Positions 24,447 to 35,209 of a stretch of DNA of 64,000 nt are shown here, in pieces (the first letter of the stretch is position 1; every line of letters starts with the position of its first letter). The notes under the pieces were generated by a model. That model searched no databases. It was given only the letters and a program-made list of their open reading frames with translations, and had not been told where the DNA came from. Both the position numbers and the translations under genes were made by a program. This stretch comes from Terracoccus luteus (lineage in GTDB: Bacteria > Actinomycetota > Actinomycetes > Actinomycetales > Dermatophilaceae): assembly GCF_003635045.1 (NCBI RefSeq), contig NZ_RBXT01000001.1, forward strand, positions 2,604,001 to 2,668,000. Reading direction: 5' to 3'.

Positions 24447-26185
24447 CCGGGCCCACGCCGGACCACGACCGCCCGGCCGCCCCCGACGTGGCCGACGTGG
24501 CCGACCGCTACATCGTGGCCCTTGCCCGTACCGACGTCGCGGCCGCCGACCTCGCCCGCCGGGAGGGCATCGTGGTCGGGGACGAGACGTCGCCGGTCCT
24601 GCCCGCGCTCTCGCCGGACGCCTTCGACGACCGCTCCGACGCGGCCCGGGCCGCGCTCGCGGCGCTGGCCGCCCTGCCTCGCAGGGGTGACGACGACACC
24701 TTGGCCCTCGTGCTGCGCGAGCGGCTGCAGGCCGAGGTCGACCTCGTCGACGGCGGTTTCACCGAGAGCCTGCTCGCCCCGCTGGCGACGCCGGTCGACG
24801 CGGTGCGGGCCACCTTCGACCAGCTGCCGACGGAGACCGACGACGACTGGCGCCACGTCGCCGACGCGCTGCGGCGGGTCGGTGGTGCCCACGACGACTA
24901 CGTCGACACCCTGCTGCGCTCGGCCGGCCGCGGTCACGTCGTCTCGCGCCGACAGGTGTCCGGGGTCGCCGCGCGCTGCCGCCGCTGGGTCGACGACGGG
25001 TTCTACGCATCGCTGGCCGGGCGGGCACCCGCGGCCCTGCGCCCGGTCGTGACGGAGGCCGCCGACGCCGCCGCCCGAGCCACCTCGCGCCTCGCGGACG
25101 ACCTCGAGCAGCGCCTCCTGCCGCTGGCCGGCGGGTCGGATGCCGTGGGGCGCGAGCGGTACGAGCTGACCGCCCGCGCCTTCCTCGGCACCACGGTCGA
25201 CCTGGATGAGACGTACGCGTGGGGCTGGTCCGAGCTCGACCGCATCGCCGCCGAGGCGGAGCAGGTCGCGGCGCAGGTCGGACCCGGCGGGTTCGCCTCT
25301 GTCGCAGCGCGGCTCGACTCCGACCCAGCCACCCGGATGGACACCGGCGAGCAGATCGAACGGTGGCTGCGCGAGCGCATGGCCGGGGTCGCCGAGACGC
25401 TCGACGGGCGGCTGCTCGACCTCCCGCCGCACCCCCTGCGGCTGCCGGAGTGCCGCATGTCGACCGCGGCCTCGGGCGTCATGTACTACGCCGAGCCCGA
25501 CCCCGGCCTGACCCGGCCCGGGCGGGTCTGGTGGACCGTCGACCCCGCCGTCGGGGCGCGCACCTGGCGCGAGGCGACGACCGCCCACCACGAGGGGGTG
25601 CCGGGCCACCACACCCAGATCGTCACCGCCATGACCGCGCCCGGCCTGCACCCCTGGCAGCGGCACCTGTGCCACGTGCACGGGCACGCCGAGGGCTGGG
25701 CGCACTGGGCCGAGGCGTGGTGCGCCGAGGTGGGGCTGCTCGACGAGCCCGCCGAGCGGCTGGGCATGCTCGTCGGCCAGGCGTGGCGGGCCTCCCGTAT
25801 CGTCATCGACATGGGCCTGCACCTGGGCCTGCCGATCCCGGCCGACCGACGCCACCGCACGGGTCTCGCCGCCGGCGCGGCCCTGGGCGACGCGACCGCG
25901 TGGTCGTACGACGTGGCCGTCGAGTTCCTCACCGCCGTCACGGGGCTCGGACCGCAGATGGCCCGCTTCGAGGTCGACCGCTACCTCGGCTGGCCGGCGC
26001 AGGCCCTCGCCTTCCGGGTGGGGGCCCGCGAGGTCGAGTCGGTGCGCCGCCTCGCCCGTCACGAGGCCGGCGGGGCGTGGGACGAGCGCCGCTTCCTCAC
26101 CGCACTGCTGCGGCTCGGGCCGATGGGCCTCGGGCCGCTGCGCGAGCTCGGCTCCCGCCTCGCGAGGGAGCAGGCGGCCGGCTGA
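24443..26185 (+). CDS. DUF885-family protein, putative metallopeptidase
   Basis: A 580-residue soluble protein of the DUF885 family. The family has an HExxH-like zinc motif; here the segment is TTAHHEGVPGHHTQI near residue 380, followed by a downstream Glu/His region HGHAEGWAHWAEAW. This suggests a peptidase or amidase with M3/M32-like helical architecture, but biochemical function is not established. It is the last gene of the coupled five-gene operon. No signal peptide is seen, so the product is cytoplasmic. Confidence 0.83.
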   Translation: MTGPTPDHDRPAAPDVADVADRYIVALARTDVAAADLARREGIVVGDETSPVLPALSPDAFDDRSDAARAALAALAALPRRGDDDTLALVLRERLQAEVDLVDGGFTESLLAPLATPVDAVRATFDQLPTETDDDWRHVADALRRVGGAHDDYVDTLLRSAGRGHVVSRRQVSGVAARCRRWVDDGFYASLAGRAPAALRPVVTEAADAAARATSRLADDLEQRLLPLAGGSDAVGRERYELTARAFLGTTVDLDETYAWGWSELDRIAAEAEQVAAQVGPGGFASVAARLDSDPATRMDTGEQIERWLRERMAGVAETLDGRLLDLPPHPLRLPECRMSTAASGVMYYAEPDPGLTRPGRVWWTVDPAVGARTWREATTAHHEGVPGHHTQIVTAMTAPGLHPWQRHLCHVHGHAEGWAHWAEAWCAEVGLLDEPAERLGMLVGQAWRASRIVIDMGLHLGLPIPADRRHRTGLAAGAALGDATAWSYDVAVEFLTAVTGLGPQMARFEVDRYLGWPAQALAFRVGAREVESVRRLARHEAGGAWDERRFLTALLRLGPMGLGPLRELGSRLAREQAAG

Positions 26186-26217
26186 GCGCCGGTCGCGCCC
26201 GAACGGGGCGCGCCCCT

Positions 26218-26259
26218 CGTGGAGGACCGTCGTCGTCAGGGCGACGCGAGGCCTCCACG
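26218..26259. terminator. Possible bidirectional terminator between convergent genes
   Basis: CGTGGAGG and CCTCCACG are inverted around a 26-base interior that itself contains short CGTCG/CGACG complementarity. It lies in the 90-bp gap between the convergent DUF885 gene and the NTF2-like gene. The stem is short, so this is a weak call. Confidence 0.35.
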
Positions 26260-26275
26260 GCCCCCGGTGAGGCGG

Positions 26276-26767
26276 TCAGCCGACCGACCGGACGGCCAGC
26301 CCGCGGCCGGGCCCGACGATGAGCTCCTCGTGGTGGTGCACCACGACCCACCGGCCGTCCTCGGGCCGGCGGCGCAGCACCGACGTGCAGCGCAGCTGCT
26401 CGTCGAGGGCCGGGTCGTCGAACCCGGCGAGCAGCAGGTGCGCCTCCCACGCGGCGTCGTCACCGAGCAGCCCGACCACCGGCTCGGTCGCCTCGAGCCT
26501 GACCGGCGAGGGATAGCCGGCCACCTCGGATGCCGCGGGCGACCCGGGTGCCCGCCCACCGGCATCCGACGGGGTCGTCGTGCCCGCCTGCAGGTCGGCC
26601 TTGGTGCGCAGCGAGGGCAGGGTCGAGTCCCACATCGTGCAGACCTCGTCGAGGTGGGCCTCGAGGCGCGGACGGTCACCGGCGAGGTAGGCCTCGTAGA
26701 GGTCCTGGAGCACGGCGAACACCTCGGCCTCGCGCGGCTCCAGCGGTTCTCGCGACGTCGTGCTCAT
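26276..26767 (-). CDS. NTF2/SnoaL-like small protein
   Basis: A 163-residue protein with an N-terminal helix pair (EVFAVLQDLYEAYLAGDRPRLEAHLDE) and a C-terminal strand-rich part ending DGRWVVVHHHEELIVGPG. This is the layout of SnoaL-like/NTF2-fold proteins (DUF4440-like), a fold used as cyclase, isomerase or scaffold. A low-complexity loop lies near residues 65-85. Function is unknown. Its start overlaps the amidohydrolase stop by 4 nt, making it the last gene of the importer operon. Confidence 0.6.
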   Translation of the reverse strand: MSTTSREPLEPREAEVFAVLQDLYEAYLAGDRPRLEAHLDEVCTMWDSTLPSLRTKADLQAGTTTPSDAGGRAPGSPAASEVAGYPSPVRLEATEPVVGLLGDDAAWEAHLLLAGFDDPALDEQLRCTSVLRRRPEDGRWVVVHHHEELIVGPGRGLAVRSVG

Positions 26768-28017
26768 GTCGTGCCCCTCGCGTCGGTGGTGGTGTGGTCG
26801 AAGAGGCCGAGGTCGTCACGGACGACACGACCGCGCGACACGACGGCGCGCACGGTGCGCAGCGCCGCGACGTCGGCGCACGGGTCGTCGTCGAGCACGA
26901 CGAGGTCGGCGGCCAGCCCGGCGGCCACCCGCCCGGTCTCGGCGTCGACGCCGCACATGCGGGCGGGCACCAGGGTCGAGGCCGCGAGTGCCCCGGCGGG
27001 GGTCAGGCCGGCCTCGACGAGCAGCTCGGCCTCGCGCACGACCGCGGTCGTGCCCTCGGTGCGGTCGCCGGGCGGCAGGTCGGTGCCGTTGGTCAGGGCG
27101 ACCCCCGCCGCGGCGAGCCGCCGGGCGGAGGCGAGGTGCTCCACGCTCGCGCGCGCGGCGTTCTCGCGGGAGTGCGCCTCGAACCCGTGCTCGGCCATCC
27201 AGTCCTGCGACCGGGTCACGGCGAGGGTGGGCGAGACGAACACCCCCGGGCGGGCGAGCAGCCGGGCCGTCGGCTCGTCGACGACGTAGGCGTGCTCGAA
27301 GCTGCGCACGCCGGCGTCGAGGGCGCGGCGGATCGCCTCGTGGTGACCGGCGTGGGCGACGACGTAGGTGCCGTGGTCGTCGGCCGCGCGCACGACGGCC
27401 CGCATCTCGGCGTCGGTCATCTCGGGGTCCTCGGGCCGCTCCCCCGCGTGGGCGAGGCCGCCGGTGATGAAGATCTTGACGTGGTCGGCGCCCGCCTCGA
27501 GCTCGGCCCTGGCCGCGGCCTCGAACTCGTCGGGCCCGGTGCAGTAGACCGACCCGGAGCCCTGCCCGTGACCGCCGGGCGCCGACAGCGCCCGCCCGCC
27601 GGCGAGGATGCGTGGCGCGGTGAACCAGCCGCGACGGTCGGCCTCGCGCAGGGCGATGTCGACGCGGTGCTGCTCGTGCACGCAGCGCACGGTCGTGACC
27701 CCCGCGTCGAGGGCTTCGCGGGCTCGCGTCGCCGCGCGGAAGGCGGTGAGCATCGGGTCCTCGTCCTCGTCGGTGTCGCTGAAGGGGAAGACGATCGACA
27801 GGTGCATGTGCACGGTGACGAAGCCGGGCGCGAGCACCCGCCCGCCGAGGTCGAGCACGCGGGTGCCGGGAGGCGTGGCGTCGGTCGCCGTGCCGGCGGC
27901 TCCCTCGGGCGTCACCGCCGCGATGCGGCCGCCGTCGAGCAGCACCGACGCCGGCGACGTCGTGCCCGCCTCGACGTCGACGACCCGGGCATTGGTCAGC
28001 AGGGTCGGGGGCGTCAT
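26764..28017 (-). CDS. Amidohydrolase-superfamily protein (imidazolonepropionase-like)
   Basis: A 417-residue metal-dependent hydrolase. The metal motif HxH is in [13 protein letters not shown] near residue 60; further ligands are expected in [22 protein letters not shown] and the catalytic Asp of GTDLPPGDR. The C-terminal segment has the usual [12 protein letters not shown] ending. This subgroup includes aryldialkylphosphatase-, Xaa-Pro dipeptidase- and imidazolonepropionase-like enzymes. Because it is coupled by ATGA to the importer ATPase gene, it probably acts on the imported compound, perhaps a peptide or cyclic amide. Start is ATG 28017. Confidence 0.87.
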   Translation of the reverse strand: MTPPTLLTNARVVDVEAGTTSPASVLLDGGRIAAVTPEGAAGTATDATPPGTRVLDLGGRVLAPGFVTVHMHLSIVFPFSDTDEDEDPMLTAFRAATRAREALDAGVTTVRCVHEQHRVDIALREADRRGWFTAPRILAGGRALSAPGGHGQGSGSVYCTGPDEFEAAARAELEAGADHVKIFITGGLAHAGERPEDPEMTDAEMRAVVRAADDHGTYVVAHAGHHEAIRRALDAGVRSFEHAYVVDEPTARLLARPGVFVSPTLAVTRSQDWMAEHGFEAHSRENAARASVEHLASARRLAAAGVALTNGTDLPPGDRTEGTTAVVREAELLVEAGLTPAGALAASTLVPARMCGVDAETGRVAAGLAADLVVLDDDPCADVAALRTVRAVVSRGRVVRDDLGLFDHTTTDARGTT

Positions 28018-29005
28018 GCCCCTCCTCTCGGGGCGGAGACCACCGTGTCGGATGCCGGCGCGTCGGCGTGGGTGTGCAGGTGACAGGCGGCCGCGTGGCC
28101 GGGCTCGACTGCGAGCAGAGACGGTTCGCTCGTCGGGCACGGCGCGAAGGCGCGGGGGCACCTCGGGTGGAACCGGCATCCGGTCGGCGGGGCGGCGGGG
28201 TCGGGGACGTCACCGGGCAGGTCGTCGGGCAGGCGCCCCGCCTCGAGCGACGGGATGGCGCCGATGAGGGCGCGGGCGTAGGGATGGGCCGGGGAGCCCC
28301 ACACCGTGTCGGCGGGCCCGGTCTCGACGACCTTGCCGAGGTACATGACGGCGATGCGGTCGCTCAGCTGGCGCACGATGCCGAGGTCGTGCGAGATGAA
28401 GAGCAGGCCGACGTCGAGGTCGGCGGCGAGCGACGCCAGCAGGTTGGCGATGGAGGCCTGCGCCGAGACGTCGAGGGCCGAGATGGCCTCGTCGGCGACG
28501 ATGAGGCGGGGCTCGGCGGCGAGGGCCCGGGCGATGGCGATGCGCTGGCGCTGCCCACCGGAGAACTCGTGCGGGAACCGTCGGGCGAAGTCGGTCGGGA
28601 GGCCCACGCGTTCGAGCAGCTCGCCGACACGGCGCCTGCGCCCGGCGGCGTCGAGGCGTCGGCCCGCCCCCAGCTCGATGCCGTCGGCCACCTGGTCGCC
28701 GACCCGGCGCCGGGGGTTGAGCGAGCTGTAGGGGTCCTGGAAGACCATCTGCATGCCGCGCAGCCCCTGCTCGCGCGCCCCGCGTCCGAGCGGCTGCACC
28801 GGGCGGCCCTCGAACTCGACGCTGCCCGACTCGAGCGGCACGAGCCCGAGCACCGCCTTCGCGAGCGTCGACTTGCCGCAGCCCGACTCGCCGACCAGCC
28901 CGACGACCTCGCCGCGCTCGACCGACAGGCTGGCGCCCGCCACCGCCCGCACGAGCTGACGGCCGCGACGGTAGACGACCTCGGCGTCGGTGACCGTGAC
29001 GAGGC

Positions 29006-29009
<4 letters not shown>
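28014..29009 (-). CDS. Oligopeptide/dipeptide-type ABC importer ATPase (DppF/OppF-like)
   Basis: A 331-residue ATPase with Walker [10 protein letters not shown] near residue 42, the ABC signature [15 protein letters not shown] and Walker [13 protein letters not shown]. The C-terminal oligo_HPY domain ([15 protein letters not shown]) is typical of the Dpp/Opp/nickel class; its four Cys may hold an iron-sulfur cluster as in related importers. It pairs with the next ATPase to drive the two permeases. Start and stop overlap both neighbours by 4 nt. Confidence 0.94.
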
Positions 29010-30117
<1,108 letters not shown>

Positions 30118-30121
<4 letters not shown>

Positions 30122-30993
30122 GGGGTGCCGCCCAGGGCGCGGGCGGTGCGGGGGTCGAGCGCGTCGCGCAACGTGTCTCCGAGGAAGTTGAAGGCGAGCA
30201 CCACGGTGAGGATGGCCAGGCCGGGGAAGACCCCGATCCACCAGGCGTCGAAGTTGCGGGCCCCCTCGCTGACCATGGCGCCCCACTCGGCGTCGGGAGG
30301 CTGGGCGCCGAGACCGAGGAAGGACAGTCCCGAGAGCAGCAACACGGCGTTGCCGACCTCGAGGGCGGCGAGCACGAGCACCGGCCCGGCGACGTTGGGC
30401 CGCAGGTCGACGACGAGCGTGCGTCGGGCCGATGCGCCGAGCAGCCGTGTGGCGGAGACGAACTCGGCCTCGCGCAGGCCGAGCAGCATCGAGCGCACCA
30501 CCCGGGCGTACGACGGCCACATGACCACCGTGAGGGCGAGCACCGCGTTGCGCAGCCCCGGTCCGAGCGCGGCGGCCGCGGCCATGGCGAGGATGATGCC
30601 GGGGAAGGCGAAGACGAGGTCGGCGAGGCGCATGACGACGGTGTCGGCCCAGCGGCCGAAGTAGCCGGCCACGGCGCCGAGCACCGTGCCCACCGTCGTG
30701 GCGAGCACGACGAGCAGCACCGCGAGCGGCAGGGTGATCCGGGTGCCGTAGAGGATGCGGCTGAGCACGTCACGACCGAGGCCGTCGGTGCCGAGGAGGG
30801 TGTCCCCGCCCGGCGGCTGCAGGCGGGCGAAGTCCTGCGCGTTGGGGTCGTGCGGCGCGAGCAGCGGCGCGGCGAGGGCGACGAGCACCCACAGCACGAT
30901 GACCACGGCCCCGACGACGGCGAGCGGGCGCGACCACGGCGACCGACCGGCATCCGCCCCGGCTGGTGACAGGACCCGTCGCAGCGTCCTCAT
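30118..30993 (-). CDS. ABC importer permease (DppC/OppC-like)
   Basis: A 291-residue inner-membrane permease with about six helices. The first hydrophobic segment (residues 21-45) is followed by LLAPHDPNAQDF and GTDGLGRDVLSRILYGTR, hallmarks of OppC-type subunits. The cytoplasmic EAA loop is at REAEFVSATRLLGASARR near residue 175. It pairs with the DppB-like permease encoded directly upstream. The ATG at 30993 overlaps the upstream stop by 4 nt. Confidence 0.94.
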
Positions 30994-32075
30994 GAGAGCC
31001 GGATCCGCGGGTCGATGACCCCGTAGAGGACGTCGACGACGAGGTTGATGACGACGTAGACGACGGCCACGGTGATCGAGACGCCCATGACCGCAGGCAG
31101 GTCGAGGGCGAGCGAGCTCTTGTAGGCGTACTGGCCCAGGCCCGGCCACGAGAAGATCGACTCGACGAGCACGGTGCCCGAGAGCAGCGACCCGAAGGCC
31201 AGGCCGGAGACGGTGATGATGGGCACGAGGGCGGGCCGCAGTACGTGGCGCAGGATGACCGTGCGGCGCGGCAGCCCCTTGGCGTGGGCGGCGCGCACGT
31301 AGTCGTTGCCGAGCACCTCGAGCACGCTGGCGCGGGTGAAGCGGGTGATGAGCCCCACGGTGTACGCGGCGAGCACGCAGGCCGGCAGCAGGATGTGGTG
31401 CAGCGCCATCTGGAAGGTGAAGGGGTCGTTGTCGAGCAGCGAGTCGACGAGCAGCAGCCCCGTCACCTCGGGCGAGCGCGGGTAGCCCGGGTCGAGCTGG
31501 CCCGTCGAGCTGAACCACCCGAGGCGCACGCTGAAGATCAGGGATGCCGTCAGGGCCAGCCAGAACGTCGGCACCGACACCCCGGCGAGGCTGACGACGC
31601 GGATGAGCTGGTCGGGCCAGCGGTCGCGGTACAGGGCGGCGAGGGTGCCGAGCGTGACACCGAGCACGAGCGAGATGACGATGGCGACGAGGGCGAGCTC
31701 GATGGTCGGGGGCAGGTAGTCGCCGAGGTCGGTGAGCACCGGTCGGCGGGTCTGCTGCGAGATGCCGAGGTCGCCGTGCACGAGGTTGGCGAGGTAGGTG
31801 ACGTACTGCCGCCACAGCGGGTCGTCGAGCCCGTACTGGGCGCGGAACGCGGCGACCGTCGCGGGGTCCTCGATGGCGCGCTGACCGAGGGCGGCCGCGG
31901 CCGGGTCGCCGGGGACGACGTGGGTCAGCACGAACGCGACGAGGGTGATGCCGAGCACGAGCAGGATGCCGGCCCCACCCCGGCGCAGGAGGAACCCCCC
32001 CAGCCCCGCCCCGCGCCGGGCCGTCTCGCGACGGTCGGCTGGGGCGGCGACGGGGTCGGCGACCGGCGCGCTCAC
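30990..32075 (-). CDS. ABC importer permease (DppB/OppB-like)
   Basis: A 361-residue permease. Residues 1-28 are a polar leader; the first helix (LLVLGITLVAFVLTHVVPGDP, split here by its conserved VVPGDPA end) is typical of OppB. The EAA loop lies at NDYVRAAHAKGLPRRTVILRH-type sequence near residue 255. It forms a heterodimer with the OppC-like subunit. It follows the substrate-binding protein gene after 42 bp and is translationally coupled to the next permease. Confidence 0.94.
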   Translation of the reverse strand: MSAPVADPVAAPADRRETARRGAGLGGFLLRRGGAGILLVLGITLVAFVLTHVVPGDPAAAALGQRAIEDPATVAAFRAQYGLDDPLWRQYVTYLANLVHGDLGISQQTRRPVLTDLGDYLPPTIELALVAIVISLVLGVTLGTLAALYRDRWPDQLIRVVSLAGVSVPTFWLALTASLIFSVRLGWFSSTGQLDPGYPRSPEVTGLLLVDSLLDNDPFTFQMALHHILLPACVLAAYTVGLITRFTRASVLEVLGNDYVRAAHAKGLPRRTVILRHVLRPALVPIITVSGLAFGSLLSGTVLVESIFSWPGLGQYAYKSSLALDLPAVMGVSITVAVVYVVINLVVDVLYGVIDPRIRLS

Positions 32076-32117
32076 CCGGCGCTCACGGGTGGCGGCGCGC
32101 GGTGGAGGTCACCGGCA

Positions 32118-33716
32118 TCAGCCGAGCTCGGCGACGTTGACGGTCCACACGAGGTTGTAGCTGAGGTTCTTGAGGTCCTTGCTCGCGAGGAAGACCTGGG
32201 CCGGCTGGATGAGCGACATGACGGGGCCGGCGTTGAGGCCCTTCTGGAACTCCTCCATGAGGGCGGCACGCTTGCTCTCGTCCTTCTCGGTCGCCGCCTG
32301 CTTCATGACGGTCTCGAGCTGGGGGTCGGAGCCGGCGGTCCAGTTGACGCGCTTGCCGCCGACGATGCCGCCGGGGCCGAAGGCGAGGTAGTTGCTCGAG
32401 TCGGGGAAGTCGGGGCCCCACAGCCAGACGCCGACCTGCTGCTTGCCGCCGCGGGCGAGCTCGAGCACGGTGGCGACGGGCGCGCCCTTGAGCTCGGTCT
32501 TGATGCCGATCTTGTTGAGGTCGGCGGCGATGCGGGTCGACATGTCGGTGAACGAGACACCGTTCTGGGTGAGGTCGGACGGGAACGAGACCTCGATGGG
32601 CGTGCCGTCGTACCCCGACTTGGCCAGGGCGGCCTTGGCGGCGTCGGCGTCGTACGTCGGGCCCTGGCCCTCGGGGAGGGAGCCGGCGAACTGGACCGGC
32701 ACCATGCCGTCGGCCCGGCGCGAGCCCTTGCCGGCTAGCTCGAGGAGGCCGCTGTAGTCGATGCCGCGCCGCACGGCCTCCTGGAAGTCGGGGTTGGCGG
32801 TCCACGTGTTCACCGACGGGTTGGCGTTGGTGAAGAGGTAGAAGGTGTACTGCGACGGGACCGAGCTCGACACCGCGCCGCTGCCGACGGAGGCGACCTG
32901 GTCGGGCGAGAGGTCGAGGGCGAGCGAGCTCTCGCCCTTCTCGACGTTGTTCTTCTGCTGGGCCGCGTCGACGTTGCGGATGACGACCCGCTGGTACGTC
33001 GGCTTGGTCGCCCCCCAGTAGCTCGGGTTCGCCTTGAGCACGACCTCGGTCGAGAGCCCGAACGACTCGAGCACGTACGGGCCGGAGCCCATGGAGGCCT
33101 TGGCGAAGGCGTCCTCAGCCTTGTCCGCGGTGGCGGCATCCTCGGCATCCGATGCCCCGGCGGCCTTGGCGGCCTTGGAGTTGACGACACCGAGCGACGG
33201 GCTGGCCAGCTTTCCGAGCAGGGCCGGGTCGTAGCTCGCGGTCTTGACCTCGACGGTGTCGGGGTCGGTCGCGGTGACGGTGAGCCCGTCGGCGAGGAAC
33301 GACGGGTTGCCCTTGACCCGCTGGACGCGGTCGAGCGAGAAGACGACGTCGTCGGCGGTGATGTCGGAGCCGTCGCTGAACTTGGCGTTCTTGTCGAGCG
33401 CGAAGGTCCACGTGAGGCCGTCGGCCGACTGCTTCCACGACGTGGCGACCGACGGCACGGGCGTCTTGAGGTCGGCGCCTTTGAAGGTGACGAGGGTGTC
33501 GTAGAGGGCGCGCGCGACGATGTTGCCGGTGGGCTCGTAGTTGCGGGCCGGGTCGGCGCTCTTGAGGACGAAGACGGTGTCGACGACGAGGGGCTTGCTC
33601 GCGGCCGCTCCCGCGGTGCCGCTCCCCGTCGACGTCTTGGGCGCGGGGTTGCAGGCCGTGACGGCGAGCGCCGCGGCGAGGACGACGGAACCGGTGACGA
33701 GCTTGCTGGCAGCCAT
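32118..33716 (-). CDS. Lipoprotein substrate-binding protein of oligopeptide-type ABC importer (SBP family 5)
   Basis: A 532-residue family 5 solute-binding protein. The N-terminus MAASKLVTGSVV runs into the lipobox AVTAC, so it is lipid-anchored outside the cell. Family segments are seen in DTVFVLKSADPARNYEPTG, VPSVATSWKQSADGLTW and the F-S-DG-S-D-ITADDVVFS region. It captures a peptide or similar ligand; the ligand is not predictable. An alternative ATG three codons earlier (33725) is possible. It is the first gene of the importer operon, in a 193-bp divergent gap from the methyltransferase gene. Confidence 0.93.
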   Translation of the reverse strand: MAASKLVTGSVVLAAALAVTACNPAPKTSTGSGTAGAAASKPLVVDTVFVLKSADPARNYEPTGNIVARALYDTLVTFKGADLKTPVPSVATSWKQSADGLTWTFALDKNAKFSDGSDITADDVVFSLDRVQRVKGNPSFLADGLTVTATDPDTVEVKTASYDPALLGKLASPSLGVVNSKAAKAAGASDAEDAATADKAEDAFAKASMGSGPYVLESFGLSTEVVLKANPSYWGATKPTYQRVVIRNVDAAQQKNNVEKGESSLALDLSPDQVASVGSGAVSSSVPSQYTFYLFTNANPSVNTWTANPDFQEAVRRGIDYSGLLELAGKGSRRADGMVPVQFAGSLPEGQGPTYDADAAKAALAKSGYDGTPIEVSFPSDLTQNGVSFTDMSTRIAADLNKIGIKTELKGAPVATVLELARGGKQQVGVWLWGPDFPDSSNYLAFGPGGIVGGKRVNWTAGSDPQLETVMKQAATEKDESKRAALMEEFQKGLNAGPVMSLIQPAQVFLASKDLKNLSYNLVWTVNVAELG

Positions 33717-33874
33717 GGGCCACATCCCTTGTCGAGGAGGGTGACGGCATCCGCATCGGTGAGACGACGGGACCCGTTGGCACCCGGTCGATCTCGTGCG
33801 ACGAAGACGTCTGACGGCATCCCCGTCGGACGCCACGGGGATGGTCTACCACAGGGACGAGGCGTGATACCCGG

Positions 33875-33903
33875 TTGGACACGCGCGTGTCAGTGGGCAG
33901 GAT
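33875..33903 (+). promoter_or_regulatory. Promoter for a leaderless methyltransferase mRNA, with a palindrome in the spacer
   Basis: TTGGAC (33875-33880) and CAGGAT (33898-33903) are separated by 17 bp. The GTG start codon begins at 33910, where transcription should start, so the mRNA is probably leaderless. The perfect 14-bp palindrome GACACGCGCGTGTC (33878-33891) overlaps the -35 and spacer and is well placed to be a repressor operator. Confidence 0.6.
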
Positions 33904-33909
33904 CGAGCG

Positions 33910-34662
33910 GTGCCCGCCCTCGACCACCTCAGCCGCCCCGAGTACCCGCGATCGGCGACCTACGACGCGCGGTGGCTCGTGGACCTCGACATGGGTCCGC
34001 ACCCGCTGTGGCTGCTCGAGGACCTCGCCGGTGACCTCGACCTGCGGCCCGGGATGCGCGTGCTCGACCTCGGCTCGGGTCTCGGTGCGACGTCCGTCTT
34101 CCTCGCCCGGGAGTACGGCGTGCAGGTCGTCGCGGCCGACCTCTGGGTCGACCCGAGCGAGGCCGCGCGCGTCTTCGACCGGGAGGGCGTCGGCGACCGC
34201 GTGCTGGCGATGCGGGTCGACGCGCACGCCCTGCCGTTCGGGCGGCAGAGCTTCGACGCCGTCGTCAGCGTCGACGCGTGGGAGTACTTCGGCACCGGTG
34301 ACCACTACCCCGGCTACCTCGCGCGCTTCGTGCGCCCCGGCGGCCAGCTCGGTGTCGCGACGCCGGCCCTGACGACCGAGGTGCGCGAGCTCGGCGCCCT
34401 GCCCGAGCACGTCGACCACGTCGTCGGGGCCGAGGCGGCGGCGTGGCACACGCACGAGTGGCTGCGCACGCAGTGGTCGCTGTCGCGCGCGTTCACCGAG
34501 GTGACGGCGCGCTCGCAGCCCGAGGGCGCGGCCAACTGGCTGCTGTGGGAGCGGGCGGTCAACGAGCTCAAGGGCCAGCAGAGCTCCCCGGTGCAGGGGA
34601 TGCTGGAGGCCGACCAGGGCGCGTTCCTCACCTTCGCGCTCGTGACCGGGAGGGTGGCATGA
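33910..34662 (+). CDS. Class I SAM-dependent methyltransferase
   Basis: A 250-residue methyltransferase starting at GTG. The SAM-binding motif is VLDLGSGLGATSVFLARE near residue 58, followed by VVAADLWVDPSEAA (acidic residue after strand 2) and DAVVSVDAWEYFGTGDHY (post-motif III). The carboxyl side carries FVRPGGQLGVATPAL. The substrate is unknown; the WxD and YFGTGDHYP segments resemble small-molecule methyltransferases. Its end overlaps the nucleoside deaminase start by 4 nt, suggesting a joint role, perhaps in modified nucleoside or purine metabolism. Confidence 0.88.
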   Translation: MPALDHLSRPEYPRSATYDARWLVDLDMGPHPLWLLEDLAGDLDLRPGMRVLDLGSGLGATSVFLAREYGVQVVAADLWVDPSEAARVFDREGVGDRVLAMRVDAHALPFGRQSFDAVVSVDAWEYFGTGDHYPGYLARFVRPGGQLGVATPALTTEVRELGALPEHVDHVVGAEAAAWHTHEWLRTQWSLSRAFTEVTARSQPEGAANWLLWERAVNELKGQQSSPVQGMLEADQGAFLTFALVTGRVA

Positions 34663-35150
34663 CGATCACGCGGACAGACCTGACGCACCTGAGGCGGGCC
34701 GTCGAGCTGGCCCGGCTGGCGCTCGAGCGGGGTGACGAGCCGTTCGGCTCGGTGCTCGTCGGCGCCGACGGCGACGTGCTCTTCGAGGACCACAACCACG
34801 TCGTCGAGCAGGACGCGACCCGCCACCCCGAGCTGGCAATCGCGCAGTGGGCGGGGGCGAACCTCGACGCCGCGGCGCGGGCGGCGGCGACGGTGTACAC
34901 GTCCGGGGAGCACTGCCCCATGTGCAGCGCGGCCCACGCGTGGGTCGGGCTCGGCCGCATCGTCTACGCCGCGAGCTCGGCGCAGCTCGGGCAGTGGCAG
35001 TCGTCGTGGGGTGGCGGGCCGGGGCCGGTGCGTCCGCTCGCCGTGCAGGACGTCGCCCCGGGGGTGCCCGTCGACGGTCCGGCACCCGAGCTGGCCGACG
35101 AGGTGCGGTCGCTGCACGAGGCGTTCGCCCGGGGGTCGCGCACCCCGTGA
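34659..35150 (+). CDS. Nucleoside/guanine deaminase-like CMP/dCMP deaminase-family protein
   Basis: A 163-residue zinc-dependent deaminase-fold protein. The second zinc motif is clear: TSGEHCPMCSAAHAWVG near residue 85 (PxxC with two Cys). The first motif reads RHPELAIAQW near residue 52, so HPE replaces the usual HAE; the zinc-ligand His and the catalytic Glu are both present. Related proteins are guanine deaminase and tRNA-adenosine deaminase-like enzymes. The start overlaps the methyltransferase by 4 nt. The N-terminal GDEPFGSVLVGADG is typical of the guanine deaminase subgroup. Confidence 0.85.
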   Translation: MTITRTDLTHLRRAVELARLALERGDEPFGSVLVGADGDVLFEDHNHVVEQDATRHPELAIAQWAGANLDAAARAAATVYTSGEHCPMCSAAHAWVGLGRIVYAASSAQLGQWQSSWGGGPGPVRPLAVQDVAPGVPVDGPAPELADEVRSLHEAFARGSRTP

Positions 35151-35209
35151 GGCAGGACCGGCCGGGCGCCTGACCCGGCCCCCCGGCATCCTGCGCCCGC
35201 CTCCATCTC

